Position numbers and translations under genes: made by a program. A stretch of DNA of 59,325 nt from Solirubrobacterales bacterium (GTDB taxonomy: Bacteria; Actinomycetota; Thermoleophilia; Solirubrobacterales; Solirubrobacteraceae): contig DAIDME010000033.1 in assembly GCA_027449125.1 (NCBI GenBank), positions 1-59,325 on the forward strand, read 5' to 3'. Under the pieces are notes generated by a model. It did no database searches and had not been told where the DNA came from. It saw nothing but the letters and a program-made list of their open reading frames with translations. Of the stretch, positions 16,603-27,238 are shown piece after piece. How positions within the stretch are numbered: the first letter of the stretch is position 1; the number at the start of each line of letters is the position of its first letter.

Positions 16603-19245
16603 ATGGCCACCGGCACGGACACCCTAGCGACCTTCATCCACATCGGCGAGCGGACCAATGTCGCCGGCTCCGCCCGCTTCAAGCGCCTCATCCAAGCGGG
16701 CGACTACGACGCGGCGCTCGCGGTAGCCCGCGAGCAGATCGAGAACGGCGCCCAGATCATCGACGTCAACATGGACGAGGGCCTGCTCGACGGGGAGCTG
16801 GCGATGACGACGTTCCTGCGGCTGGTGGCCTCCGAACCGGAGATCGCACGCGTGCCGATCATGATCGACTCCTCCAAGTGGAGCGTGATCGAGGCGGGCC
16901 TCAAATGCGTCCAGGGCAAGGCGATCGTCAACTCGATCAGCCTCAAGGAGGGCGAGGCGCCGTTCCTCGAGGCGGCCCGCAAGATCCGCCGCTACGGCGC
17001 CGCGGTGGTGGTGATGGCCTTTGACGAGCAGGGCCAGGCGGAGACGGTAGAGCGCAAGGTCTCGATCTGCGAGCGCGCCTATGACCTCTTGACCCAGCGC
17101 GCCGGGTTCGACCCCGAGGACATCATCTTCGACCCCAACATCTTCGCGGTGGCGACCGGCATCCCCGAGCACAACGACTACGCGCTGGCCTTCATCGAGG
17201 CGACCTGGCAGATCAAGGAGCGCCTACCGGGCACGCGCGTCTCCGGCGGCGTCTCGAACGTCTCCTTCTCGTTCCGCGGCAACGAGCCGCTGCGCGAGGC
17301 GATCCACGCCGTCTTCCTGTACCACGCGATCGCCGCCGGCATGGACATGGCGATCGTCAACGCCGGGCAGCTGGCGCAGTACGAGGAGATCGACCCCGAG
17401 CTGCGCGAGCGCATCGAGGACGTGATCCTCAACCGCCGCGACGACGCCACCGAGCGCCTGCTGGAGGTCGCCGAGCGCTACCGCGACGCGGGTGCCGCCA
17501 AGCGAGAGACGGACCGCGAGTGGCGCACCCTCCCGGTGCGCGAACGGCTCGTGCACGCGCTCGTGAACGGCATCAACGAGTTCATCATCGAGGACACCGA
17601 GCAGGCGCGGGTCGAGCTCGGCGAGCCGCTGCACGTGATCGAGGGCCCGCTGATGGACGGCATGAACGTGGTCGGCGACCTCTTCGGGCAGGGCAAGATG
17701 TTCCTGCCGCAGGTCGTCAAGTCGGCGCGGGTGATGAAACAGGCTGTCGCCCACCTGGAGCCGTTCATGGAAGCCTCACGCACCGACGCCCGTGGCGCCG
17801 GCAGGGTCGTGATGGCCACCGTGAAGGGCGATGTGCACGACATCGGCAAGAACATTGTCGGGGTCGTGCTCGGTTGCAATGGCTTTGACGTGATCGACCT
17901 GGGCGTGATGGTGCCCGCCCACCAGATCCTCGACACGGCGGTCGAGCAGGGGGCCGACGTGATCGGCCTCTCGGGCCTGATCACACCGTCACTGGACGAG
18001 ATGTGCTCGGTCGCCTCCGAGATGGAGCGTCGCGGCATGAGCATGCCGCTGATGATCGGCGGCGCCACCACCAGCAAGCTGCACACGGCGATCAAGATCG
18101 ACCCCTGCTACACGCGCGGCCAGGCCGTCTACGTGCCCGACGCCTCGCGCGCGGTCGGCGTGGCGAGCGCGCTGGTCGACCCGGAGCAGCGCGCCGCGCT
18201 CGCGTCACAGGTCAAGGCCGAGTACCGCGAGATAGCCGAGCGGCGCGCCAGCGGGCGCGCCGCCGCCAACCGTTTCACGCTCACCCAGGCCCGCGAGAAC
18301 CGCCTGCGAATCGACCTGGAGGCGCACCCGCCGGTCGCGCCCGCAGGGCTCGGGGTGCACAGCTTCGACGATTACGACCTGGCCGAGCTCGTGCCCTACA
18401 TCGACTGGACGCCGTTCTTCCGCGCCTGGGAGCTAAAAGGCACCTTCCCGAAGATCCTCGCTGACCCGACCGTCGGCGAGACCGCCCGCTCACTGCACGC
18501 CGACGCGCAGGCGATGCTCGAGCGGCTCATCGCCGAGCGCTGGGTGCGCGCCCGGGCCGTCGTCGGGCTGTGGCCGGCAGCCGCCGACGGCGACGACATC
18601 CACCTCTACGCCGACCCCGCCCACAGCGCCCATCTGGCGACGCTGCACACGCTGCGCCAGCAGCTCGCCCGCGACAGCGAGCACCCGAACCTGGCGCTGG
18701 CCGATTTCGTCGCGCCGCTCGGAGCCGGCGTCGGCGACCACATCGGCGCCTTTGTCGTGACCACCGGACACGGCGAGCGCGAGCGGGCGGCCGCCTTTGA
18801 CGCCGCCCACGACGATTACTCGAAGATCCTCTTCACCGCCCTCTGCGACCGCCTGGCGGAGGCGTTCGCCGAGCGCATGCATGCGCACGTGCGCCGCGAG
18901 CTGTGGGCCTACGCGCCGGACGAGCGCCTCACCGCCGAGGACCTGATCGCCGAGCGCTACGCCGGCATCCGCCCCGCCCCCGGCTACGGCTGCCAGCCCG
19001 ACCACACCGAGAAGGCGACGATCTTCTCCCTGCTGGCCGCGCCTGAGAGCGTTGGCGTCGAGCTGACGGAGAGCTTCGCGATGAGCCCCGGCTCGTCGGT
19101 CGCGGGCCTCTACTTCGCCCACCCGCAGGCCCGCTACTTCGGCGTCGGCCGGATCGGCCAAGACCAGCTGGAGGACTACGCGGCTCGCAAGGGCTGGAGC
19201 CTCGAGCAGGCCCGCCGCTGGCTCGCCACCCTGCTCGACGATTGA
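16603..19245 (+). CDS. metH: Methionine synthase: folate, cobalamin and reactivation modules
   Basis: This 880-residue protein contains the rest of MetH. In order: pterin-binding TIM barrel (about 10-265, [18 protein letters not shown]), the helical cap ([19 protein letters not shown]), the B12-binding Rossmann domain with DVHDIG (H412 is the lower axial cobalt ligand), and a C-terminal AdoMet-binding activation domain ([15 protein letters not shown]). All catalytic modules except the homocysteine module are present. It transfers a methyl group from methyl-THF through cobalamin to homocysteine held on the upstream protein. No Shine-Dalgarno sequence is evident in the 34-bp gap; reinitiation or a local promoter may be used. 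A perfect hairpin follows the stop codon. Confidence 0.95.
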   Translation: MATGTDTLATFIHIGERTNVAGSARFKRLIQAGDYDAALAVAREQIENGAQIIDVNMDEGLLDGELAMTTFLRLVASEPEIARVPIMIDSSKWSVIEAGLKCVQGKAIVNSISLKEGEAPFLEAARKIRRYGAAVVVMAFDEQGQAETVERKVSICERAYDLLTQRAGFDPEDIIFDPNIFAVATGIPEHNDYALAFIEATWQIKERLPGTRVSGGVSNVSFSFRGNEPLREAIHAVFLYHAIAAGMDMAIVNAGQLAQYEEIDPELRERIEDVILNRRDDATERLLEVAERYRDAGAAKRETDREWRTLPVRERLVHALVNGINEFIIEDTEQARVELGEPLHVIEGPLMDGMNVVGDLFGQGKMFLPQVVKSARVMKQAVAHLEPFMEASRTDARGAGRVVMATVKGDVHDIGKNIVGVVLGCNGFDVIDLGVMVPAHQILDTAVEQGADVIGLSGLITPSLDEMCSVASEMERRGMSMPLMIGGATTSKLHTAIKIDPCYTRGQAVYVPDASRAVGVASALVDPEQRAALASQVKAEYREIAERRASGRAAANRFTLTQARENRLRIDLEAHPPVAPAGLGVHSFDDYDLAELVPYIDWTPFFRAWELKGTFPKILADPTVGETARSLHADAQAMLERLIAERWVRARAVVGLWPAAADGDDIHLYADPAHSAHLATLHTLRQQLARDSEHPNLALADFVAPLGAGVGDHIGAFVVTTGHGERERAAAFDAAHDDYSKILFTALCDRLAEAFAERMHAHVRRELWAYAPDERLTAEDLIAERYAGIRPAPGYGCQPDHTEKATIFSLLAAPESVGVELTESFAMSPGSSVAGLYFAHPQARYFGVGRIGQDQLEDYAARKGWSLEQARRWLATLLDD

Positions 19246-19257
19246 GCGCTTGGCCGT

Positions 19258-19287
19258 CTCGCGCGCGGCCCGCTGGCCGCGCGCGAG
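19258..19287 (+). terminator. Intrinsic-terminator-like hairpin after metH
   Basis: Thirteen perfectly paired bases (CTCGCGCGCGGCC) flank the tetraloop CGCT, 12 bp after the metH stop. It lies between convergent genes, so it may stop both transcripts. It lacks a U tract, as is common in high-GC actinobacteria. The core GGCC-CGCT-GGCC recurs at 47582-47593 and, on the other strand, at 56754-56765. Confidence 0.7.
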
Positions 19288-19315
19288 ATGTGAGGCCCGC
19301 GTCGCTCTGCCTCGA

Positions 19316-20404
19316 TCAGAAGCCGAGGCTGCTCAGAAAGGCGGCCAGCCCGCCACCGCCGCCGTAGCCACCGCCGCCGTAGTAATCACTGTAACCGCCG
19401 CCGTAGTAGCCACCGTAACCGCCGCCGTAGTAACCACCACCGCCGTAGTAACCACCGCCACCGTAGTAACCACCGTAACCGCCACCGTAGCCGTAGGGGT
19501 CACCCTGTCCGTTGCCGGAGCCCGCGCCGGACGAGGGCAGGCTCAGCGTGGCGCCGTACTTGACGGTGAAGCTGGTGCCGTTCTTGGTCAGCGACGTGGG
19601 TGCTGCGCCCGCGCTGGTGCTGAAGCCGCTGAACTGGCCGCCGCCGAAGCCGCCCTGGACGAAGCCGCCCTGACCGCCGCCGAAGAACGCCCCGGAGGAC
19701 GGCTGCAGCTCAACCGCCTCAGCGGTCCAGCGTGAGTCGCTGATCGTGCCGACGTGGCCGGCCGCCGTGGCGTGAGCGTCGCTGAACGTCGCCCTGGCGA
19801 AGTCGGCGAGCGGCAGCGGCGTGCAGTTCGCGAGATTGCCGCCGGCGCACTGTGACGGCGCCTCCGTGATCCACTCGGCGGTGCTCGTGTCCGGTGCGGT
19901 GGTGGTCATGGTCAGGGTCTTCTGCCACCGGCGATGGGTGGTCTGGTCGATGATCGTCAGGCTGACCCTGTCACCGTGAACCGCGGTCCGCGCCCAGAGG
20001 CTGTCGCCGGGGCGGATCGCCAGCGACAGCTTCACGGGCGCCGAGGGCACCAGCTCGTACCAGGCGTAGTACCTGGTCTGGCCGGTCGCGCTGCAGTCGG
20101 CCTGCGTGCCGATCTGCTCGAGCGCCGTCGACTGCTGGCCGCCGCCGCCGAGACCGACCCAGTAGGCCGAGTAGGTCGGTTGCGCGTTGGCCGAGCAGGA
20201 CACGCTCGGCTGGCGCCATTGTCCAGAGACGGCGGTGAATCCGCTGGCATCATTCGGGGTGACAACATAGCCTGCCCAGTTCTCGCTGGCACCCGCCTGG
20301 GTTGTCGTGGCGAGTGCGGGCGCGGCGAACGCGAGACACGCGAGCGCCGGGATAATTGAGACCAACACTCGTTTCTTCATACGTCCATCGTTGCCCGGTT
20401 TCAT
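19316..20404 (-). CDS. Secreted G1-family (eqolisin) glutamic peptidase with Gly/Tyr-rich tail
   Basis: This 362-residue exported protein has a signal peptide (KKRVLVSIIPALACLAFAAPALA) and a G1/A4 peptidase domain (about residues 35-230). The domain contains ENWAGYVV, YWVGLGG, the candidate catalytic Q in ALEQIG and the candidate catalytic E in AEWITEAP, corresponding to the Gln/Glu dyad of scytalidoglutamic peptidase. Such enzymes are usually active at acid pH. The last 60-70 residues are a repetitive GGYYGGGG-type tail ending in LAAFLSSLGF, absent from most family members as I recall them. ATG 20404 has AAAGG upstream at good spacing; ATG 20380 is an alternative start. The gene is convergent with metH, and mmsA starts 64 bp upstream on the other strand. 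Confidence 0.82.
   Translation of the reverse strand: MKPGNDGRMKKRVLVSIIPALACLAFAAPALATTTQAGASENWAGYVVTPNDASGFTAVSGQWRQPSVSCSANAQPTYSAYWVGLGGGGQQSTALEQIGTQADCSATGQTRYYAWYELVPSAPVKLSLAIRPGDSLWARTAVHGDRVSLTIIDQTTHRRWQKTLTMTTTAPDTSTAEWITEAPSQCAGGNLANCTPLPLADFARATFSDAHATAAGHVGTISDSRWTAEAVELQPSSGAFFGGGQGGFVQGGFGGGQFSGFSTSAGAAPTSLTKNGTSFTVKYGATLSLPSSGAGSGNGQGDPYGYGGGYGGYYGGGGYYGGGGYYGGGYGGYYGGGYSDYYGGGGYGGGGGLAAFLSSLGF
19325..19500. repeat. In-frame Gly/Tyr codon repeats in the G1 peptidase tail
   Basis: Repeats of a roughly 15-18 bp unit (CCGCCGTAGTAACCACC on the plus strand) encode GGYYGGGG-like motifs on the minus strand. The repetition suggests expansion by slippage or recombination. Copy number is likely to vary between strains. 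Confidence 0.85.
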
Positions 20405-20468
20405 AAGAGACCTTTAGGAGATCGAGAAACGCAAGCGAAAAGGCGGGGCTCCGCCAGAGGATCACAGC

Positions 20469-21977
20469 ATGACCGCTACCAGCACACGGCTTCTTGACAA
20501 CTACATCGGCGGTGCCTGGACGGCGGCGGCGGCCGCCTCGGGCGAGCTCGAGGTGACGAACCCGGCCACCGGCGGGGCGCTGGCGCGCGTGCCGCTCTCC
20601 GGTCGCGCCGACCTTGACGCAGCGGTGGACGCTGCCCGCGCAGCGCTGCCGCAGTGGCGCGCGGTGTCGGTGATCGCGCGGGCCCGCAAGCTGTTTGAGC
20701 TGCGTGAGCGCCTGGTCGCCCGGCAGGAGGACCTGGCCCGGTCGGTGACCACCGAGATGGGTAAGACGATCGCTGACGCGCGCGCCGAGGTGGCGCGCAT
20801 GATTGAGATGGTGGAGGCGGCGACCGCGGTGCCGACCACGATGCAGGGCCGCATCCTGGAGGACGTCTCGCGCAACATCGACGCCGAGACGATCCGCCAG
20901 CCGGTCGGGGTCTGTGCCGTGATCGCGCCGTTCAACTTCCCGGCGATGGTGCCGTTCTGGTTCCTGCCGTTCGCGATCGCGTGCGGCAACACGGTGGTGC
21001 TGAAGCCCTCCGAGCAGGTTCCGCTCACGCAAGCGATCGCCTTCGAGGAGCTCGACGCGCTCGGCCTGCCGGCGGGCGTCGTGAACCTCGTCAACGGTGG
21101 GCGTGAGGTCGTCGAGGGGATCCTCGAGCACCCGGGGATCGACGCGGTCTCGTTCGTCGGCTCGGCGCCGGTCGCCAAGCTCGTCTATGAGCGCGCCGCC
21201 CAAGCCGGCAAGCGGGTGCAGGCGCTCGGCGGCGCCAAGAACCACATGGTCGTGATGCCCGACGCGGTGATCGACAAGACGGTCGAGGGGATCATCGGCT
21301 CGGCGTTCGGTGCCGCCGGGCAGCGCTGCATGGCCGGCTCGGTGGTCGTCACCGTCGGCGACGCGCACGACAGGCTCGTCCCAGCGCTGGTCGCGGCGGC
21401 GCGCGCGCTGCAGGTCGGCGACGGGCTCGACGAGCGGGTGGAGCTCGGCCCGGTGATCTCCTGCCAGGCCCGCGATCGGATCGCCGGCTACGTCGAGCGG
21501 GCGGTCGCCGACGGCGCGAAGCTGCTGCTCGACGGCCGGCAGGTGGACGGCGACGGCCTTGATCCCGCGGGCGCCTATCTGGGAGCGACGATCGTGGACG
21601 GCGCCACACCAGACATGGAGATCGCCCGCGAGGAGGTGTTCGGCCCGGTGCTGACACTGATCCACGTGCAGACGCTCGACGAGGCGATCGCACTCGTGAA
21701 CGGAAGCCGCTTCGGCAACGGCACCTCGATCTTCACCGAGTCGGGCGCGTCGGTCAGGCGCTACCGCCACGAGATCCAGGCAGGAATGGTCGGCGTCAAC
21801 ATCGGCGTCGCAGCACCGGTCGCGTTCTTCCCCTTCTCAGGCTGGAAGGACAGCTTCCTCGGCGACCTGCACGCCCACGGCACCGACGGAGTCGAGTTCT
21901 TCACCCGCAAGAAGACGGTCACCACACGCTACTTCTCATCCGGACAGGGGTCGGGCAGCTACTTCGTCGAGCGCTGA
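20469..21977 (+). CDS. mmsA: Methylmalonate-semialdehyde dehydrogenase (CoA-acylating)
   Basis: This 502-residue aldehyde dehydrogenase converts methylmalonate or malonate semialdehyde to propionyl- or acetyl-CoA, in valine, beta-alanine or inositol catabolism. Diagnostic segments are APFNFPAMVPFWF, the NAD-site VSFVGS, GAKNHMVVMPDA, and GQRCMA with the catalytic cysteine; the GAKNH and FNFPAMVP motifs separate MmsA/IolA from general ALDHs. AGAGGA precedes the ATG. It stands alone, convergent with aguB across a strong bidirectional hairpin, so which pathway it serves cannot be decided from this window. Length is normal for the family. Confidence 0.93.
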   Translation: MTATSTRLLDNYIGGAWTAAAAASGELEVTNPATGGALARVPLSGRADLDAAVDAARAALPQWRAVSVIARARKLFELRERLVARQEDLARSVTTEMGKTIADARAEVARMIEMVEAATAVPTTMQGRILEDVSRNIDAETIRQPVGVCAVIAPFNFPAMVPFWFLPFAIACGNTVVLKPSEQVPLTQAIAFEELDALGLPAGVVNLVNGGREVVEGILEHPGIDAVSFVGSAPVAKLVYERAAQAGKRVQALGGAKNHMVVMPDAVIDKTVEGIIGSAFGAAGQRCMAGSVVVTVGDAHDRLVPALVAAARALQVGDGLDERVELGPVISCQARDRIAGYVERAVADGAKLLLDGRQVDGDGLDPAGAYLGATIVDGATPDMEIAREEVFGPVLTLIHVQTLDEAIALVNGSRFGNGTSIFTESGASVRRYRHEIQAGMVGVNIGVAAPVAFFPFSGWKDSFLGDLHAHGTDGVEFFTRKKTVTTRYFSSGQGSGSYFVER

Positions 21978-22051
21978 CCGCAGCGGGCCTCCCGCCGTCA
22001 CCGCGCGCAACGGGCGCCCTGCTCGTTCGGCGCGGCGCGCGCCTGAAGCTA

Positions 22052-22087
22052 TGGCCAGAACCCGGCAAAACCGCCGGGTTCTGGCCA
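22052..22087. terminator. Bidirectional terminator between mmsA and aguB
   Basis: Fifteen perfectly paired bases (TGGCCAGAACCCGGC) flank the loop AAAACC. It lies 75 bp after mmsA and 72 bp after the end of the convergent aguB gene, so it can terminate transcription from both sides. Confidence 0.75.
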
Positions 22088-22158
22088 CACCTCCGCGCTG
22101 GCCGGCCGCCCGCCTGGCAGCCGCTGAAGCTCAGCGACAACCGTCCGGCCCGGTGGTG

Positions 22159-23118
22159 TCAAGCTCCGGGCCGCGAGAGCAGCGTGCCGTATGCGTCCGG
22201 GCGCCGGGTGGTCAGGAACGGGAACAGCTCGAGCCAGTCACGGCGCTGATCCAGGTCGACGTCGGCGACCAGCACCGCCGGACGGTCACGCGGCGCCTGC
22301 ACCAGTATCCGGCCGTACGGGTCGGAGACGAAGCTCGACCCGTAGAACTCGAGCGGCCCCTCCACGCCGAAGCGGTTCACCGCGACCATGAAGGTGCCGT
22401 TGGCGATGCCGTTGGCGACGATCACCCGCTCCCACAGGGGCTCGGTGTCAAAGCCCGGGTGGTCGGGCTCGGAGCCGATCGCCGTGGGGTAGACGAGCAC
22501 CTCCGCGCCGGCCAGCGAGTACGCCCGCGCAAGCTCCGGGAACCACTGATCCCAGCAGGTGGGAAGGCCGAGCGAAGCCTCCAGGTCGGGCAGCTTCACC
22601 ACCGGGAAGGGATCGCCCTCCCCGCCCGCGGGACCGGGGCGGAAGTACTTATCCTCGTAGTAGCCGGCGGTCACGGGGATGTGCAGCTTGCGCGTGCGCT
22701 GCACCAGCTCACCCGACGGCGCAACCAGGATCGCGGTGTTGTAGCCCAGCCCGTCACCCTGATCGGCGCGCTCGTACAGCGAAGCGTGCACATACACACC
22801 CGTCTGGGCGGCGGCACGGCGCGCGAAGCCGACCGTCTGCCCGTCCTCGAGCGACTCGGGCACCACGTCAAGCGCGGCCGCGCCCTCCGGGGTGACCGCA
22901 AAGTACGGTGAGAGCGTCAGCTCCTGCAGACACACGAGGCGGGCGCCGTGATCGGCGGCCAGCGCGATCCCCTCGGTAAGGATCCGCTCGAGCACAGCGG
23001 CATCCGGGTGCCAGCGCTGCTGCACGAGCCCCAGCCGCAGCGGCCGGCGCTCGGGCGGGCGGGTGCGGGCCGGTGACTCCAGCACCTGGTCTTGAAGCCT
23101 CAGGACATAGTCACTCAT
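22159..23118 (-). CDS. aguB: N-carbamoylputrescine amidase
   Basis: This 319-residue nitrilase-superfamily enzyme hydrolyses N-carbamoylputrescine to putrescine, CO2 and ammonia. The Glu-Lys-Cys triad is visible: E in CLQELTLSPYF, K in RTRKLHIP, and C in GLPTCWDQWFPE. The sequences LQELTLSPYF and CWDQWFPE are typical of AguB rather than of beta-ureidopropionase. It follows aguA by 9 bp and has GAGGAGAG before its ATG. The 25-residue N-terminal extension before LRLGLVQQ is slightly longer than usual. It is the last gene of a seven-gene operon starting with an ABC substrate-binding protein, and ends at a bidirectional hairpin. Confidence 0.92.
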   Translation of the reverse strand: MSDYVLRLQDQVLESPARTRPPERRPLRLGLVQQRWHPDAAVLERILTEGIALAADHGARLVCLQELTLSPYFAVTPEGAAALDVVPESLEDGQTVGFARRAAAQTGVYVHASLYERADQGDGLGYNTAILVAPSGELVQRTRKLHIPVTAGYYEDKYFRPGPAGGEGDPFPVVKLPDLEASLGLPTCWDQWFPELARAYSLAGAEVLVYPTAIGSEPDHPGFDTEPLWERVIVANGIANGTFMVAVNRFGVEGPLEFYGSSFVSDPYGRILVQAPRDRPAVLVADVDLDQRRDWLELFPFLTTRRPDAYGTLLSRPGA

Positions 23119-23127
23119 CGTCTCTCC

Positions 23128-24102
23128 TCAGACCGCGGGTACCTGCTGGGTGATGCAGTGCGGGCCACCGCCACCGTAGGCGATCGTCGCCCCCGGCACC
23201 GGCACGACCGAGCGGCCGGGGAACGCCCCCGCGATGATTGCCAGAGCCTCCTCGTCGAACTCGTCACCCGTCACGGGCACGATCACCGCCCCGTTACACA
23301 CATACAGGTTCAGATAGCCGACCGCGACGCGCTCCCCCGCCACCTCACGGTAGGGGAGCACCGGAAGCTCCGCCGTCTCATACCCCGCCGCGTGCAGGCG
23401 CTCCACGTTCTCGAGACAACGCTCGTGGTTGACGTTGCCGGCCGGCACGGTCTGAACCAGCACGCGCCGGTCGGGCGCGACGGCGGCGATCAGGTCGACG
23501 TGGCCGTCGGTGTCGCGATCCTCTGCCAGCCCCTGGCCGAGCCACACGATCCGCTCGGCTCCCAGATGCTCCGCGAGCAGCTCCTCGATCGTGGCCTGTG
23601 AGAGCGTCGGGTTGCGGTTGCGGGCGAGCAGGCACTGCTCGGTGGTGATGATCGCGCCGGCGCCGTCACTGATCACCGAGCCGCCCTCCAGCACGAGCGG
23701 CGCCTCCAGCACCTCGTCGCCCAGCTCGCGGGCGACGAGCGCCCCAACCGCCGCATCGCGCTCCCACGGCGAGAACTTCTCGCCCCAGGCGTTGAAGCGG
23801 AAGTGCACCGCCAGCCGCCCGCCATGGTCGTCGACCACGTAGATCGGGCCCGAGTCGCGCAGCCAGGAGTCATCGAGCGGCAGCTCGAGCACGGACACCC
23901 GGCCGGTGCAGGCGCCGCGCGCCGCGCGGGCATCGGCGGCCGAGCCGGCGATCATCGTCACGTCCTCGAAGTCGGCGATCGCGTTGGCGACGTGGGCGTA
24001 GTCGGCACGCGCCTGCTCGAGCGTGGGCCCCCACAGCGACTCGCGGCACGGCCAGCCCATGATCGTCCGCTCGTGCGGCTCCCACTCTCCCGGGTAGCGC
24101 AT
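23128..24102 (-). CDS. aguA: Agmatine deiminase
   Basis: This 324-residue enzyme converts agmatine to N-carbamoylputrescine and ammonia. It has the family start PGEWEPHERTIMGWP, the substrate-binding DSWLRDSGPIYVV, the GGS and DTDGHVD segments, and the C-terminal active-site cysteine in GGGGPHCITQQVP. It is a little shorter than plant and Pseudomonas enzymes (about 350-370 residues). Together with aguB, 9 bp downstream, it makes putrescine from agmatine. No arginine decarboxylase is present, so agmatine is likely imported, plausibly by the ABC transporter encoded upstream. A 66-bp GC-rich gap separates it from the transporter ATPase gene. Confidence 0.94.
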   Translation of the reverse strand: MRYPGEWEPHERTIMGWPCRESLWGPTLEQARADYAHVANAIADFEDVTMIAGSAADARAARGACTGRVSVLELPLDDSWLRDSGPIYVVDDHGGRLAVHFRFNAWGEKFSPWERDAAVGALVARELGDEVLEAPLVLEGGSVISDGAGAIITTEQCLLARNRNPTLSQATIEELLAEHLGAERIVWLGQGLAEDRDTDGHVDLIAAVAPDRRVLVQTVPAGNVNHERCLENVERLHAAGYETAELPVLPYREVAGERVAVGYLNLYVCNGAVIVPVTGDEFDEEALAIIAGAFPGRSVVPVPGATIAYGGGGPHCITQQVPAV

Positions 24103-24168
24103 GGCGCTCAGCGTAGATCAATCTGGGCGCGCAAGCCTGCGCCGGCGCGGCACAAAGCGCGCGCGGGC

Positions 24169-25253
24169 TTACGCCGCGAGCGTGGGGAGCTGCTCGCCCG
24201 CGCTCGTCGGGCTGAGCGGCGAGCGCACGGCGGCGGCGAGCTCGGCGGCGCTCACGTTCTGGGGGTGGTGGCAGGCCGCGAGGTGGCCGTTTGCGTACCG
24301 GGTGAGCGGCGGCTCGACCGTCCGGCAGATGTCGCTCGCGTGCCGGCAGCGGCTCGCAAAACGGCAGCCGTCGGGCGGATCGATCGGGCTCGGGACCTCA
24401 CCGGTCACGACGGTGCGCACCCGCTTGCGGTTCTCCGCCGGATCCGGGATCGGGATCGCGTCGAGCAGCGCCTGCGTGTAGGGGTGCATCGGCTTGGTGT
24501 AGAGCTCGGCGGCGGGCGAGAGCTCCATGACCTTGCCCAGGTACATGACCGCGATCCGGTCGGAGACGTGACGCACGACGCTCAGGTCGTGGGCCACGAA
24601 CAGGTAGCTCAGGCCCAGGTCCTCCTTCAGATCGTCCAGCAGGTTGATCACCTGCGCCTGGATCGAGACGTCCAGGGCCGAGACCGGCTCGTCCAGCAGG
24701 ATCAGCTTGGGCTGCATCGCGAGCGCGCGCGCGATCCCGATCCGTTGGCGCTGCCCACCGGAGAACTCGTGCGGGAAGCGGCCGAGGTGCTCCGGACGCA
24801 GGCCCACGCGGTCGAGCAGCCTGCGGCTCTCGGCCTCGATCTCGGCGCGCGGCAGGCCACGCAGCGCGAGCGGCGTGGCGAGGATCTGGCGGATGCGCTT
24901 GCGTGGGTTCAGCGACGCCTGCGGGTCCTGGAAGACCATCTGCATCTCGCGCCGGACCGGCAGCAGCTGGCGCCGGGAGGCCGCGGTGATGTCCAGGTCG
25001 CGGAAGTGGATCTGCCCACTGGTCGCCTTGATCAGCCTCACCAGCGCGCGGATCAGCGTCGTCTTGCCGCAGCCGGACTCGCCCACCACGCCGAGCGTCT
25101 CACCGGTGCCGATTGAGAGCGATACGTCGTCCACCGCATGCACGCGCGAGACGGTGCGGTCGATGATGAGCCCCGCCTTGACGGGGAACAGCACGCGCAG
25201 GTGATCGACGGCGAGCAGCGCGCCGGGCCCCTGCTCTGGAAGCCCTGACTCAC

Positions 25254-25257
<4 letters not shown>
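24169..25257 (-). CDS. Oligopeptide-type ABC importer ATPase (DppF/OppF)
   Basis: This 362-residue ATPase is one of two nucleotide-binding subunits of a peptide/opine/nickel-type importer. It shows Walker A GESGCGKTT, a Q-loop (MVFQDPQASLNPR), signature SGGQRQRIGIARAL, Walker B LILLDEPVSALDVS, H-loop FVAHDLSVV, and the C-terminal oligopeptide/dipeptide extension with its cysteines (PPDGCRFASRCRHASDIC) that can bind an iron-sulfur cluster. The start overlaps the stop of the preceding DppD-like gene by four bases. It closes the transporter part of the operon; agmatine-degrading enzymes follow. Confidence 0.92.
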
Positions 25258-26287
<1,030 letters not shown>

Positions 26288-26291
<4 letters not shown>

Positions 26292-27238
26292 CCCAGCCTG
26301 ATCCGCGGGTCGAGCACCGCGTAGAGGATGTCCACGAGCGCACTCATCACAACCACGCAGATGGCGGTCAGCAGCACGATCGCAAGCAGCGTCACCGTGT
26401 CAAAGGCACCGATCGCGTTGAAGGCGAGCTGGCCGATCCCGTGCAGGCCCCAGACGCTCTCGGTCAGGATCGCGCCCCCTCCGATCACCTGCGCGATGTC
26501 GAGCCCCCACAGCGAGATGATCGGCAAGAGGCTCATGCGCAGGATGTGCCTGACGAGCACCCGGCGCTCGGAGAGTCCCTTGGCGCGCGCGGTGCGCACG
26601 TAATCCTCGCCCTGGGCGTCGAGGATCGAGCCGCGCAGCACGCGCGAATAGAAGCCGATGAACAGCACCGACAGCGTGATCCACGGCCCGATCAGATGCC
26701 GGAACCACTGCCAGGGACTGACCGTGAAGCTGATGTAGCCGTTGATCGGCAGGACACCGGCCTTGTAGGAGACGTAGTAGATCAGCACCGCGCCCAGCAG
26801 GAAGGGCGGCATCGAGACCCCGACCATGGAGAGCACGGTCAGCACCCGATCGGTGTACCTGCCCGAGCGCACCGCCGCCAGCGTCCCCAGGCCGATGGAC
26901 GAGAGCAACCAGAAGACGCCGGCGCCGATCGAGAGCGACAGCGTCGCCGGCGCGCCCCGGGTGATCGCACCCATCACGTTGAAGCCCTCCTGATAGGAGT
27001 AGGCGCTCCCGTCGAAGAGGTTGGCCATGGTCCTCACGTACTGCACCCAGATCGGCTTGTCGAAGCCGTAGCGGACGCTGATCAGGTGCACCTCGGCCGG
27101 CGTCGCCAGCCGCCCCGCGATCAGCGCCGCGGGGTTGCCGCCCGGCAGTGCGACGATGAACAGCAGGAAGGTGACGAACGAGATCACGATCAGCATCAGC
27201 ACCATCGTGATCAGGCGGCGGATCACGAAGCGCGCCAT
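26288..27238 (-). CDS. Oligopeptide-type ABC importer permease (DppB-like)
   Basis: This 316-residue inner-membrane permease has about six hydrophobic segments and the binding-protein-dependent transport motif (EDYVRTARAKGLSERRVLVRH) that docks on the ATPase. The N-terminus (FVIRRLITMVLMLIVISFVTF) is the usual DppB signal-anchor. It overlaps the DppC-like gene by one base and the DppD-like gene by four bases. Together with DppC it forms the translocation channel. Confidence 0.92.

Noticed and set aside
20250-21770. A 506-codon minus-strand open frame
   Set aside because: Antisense to mmsA and rich in Asp, Arg and His without domain features.
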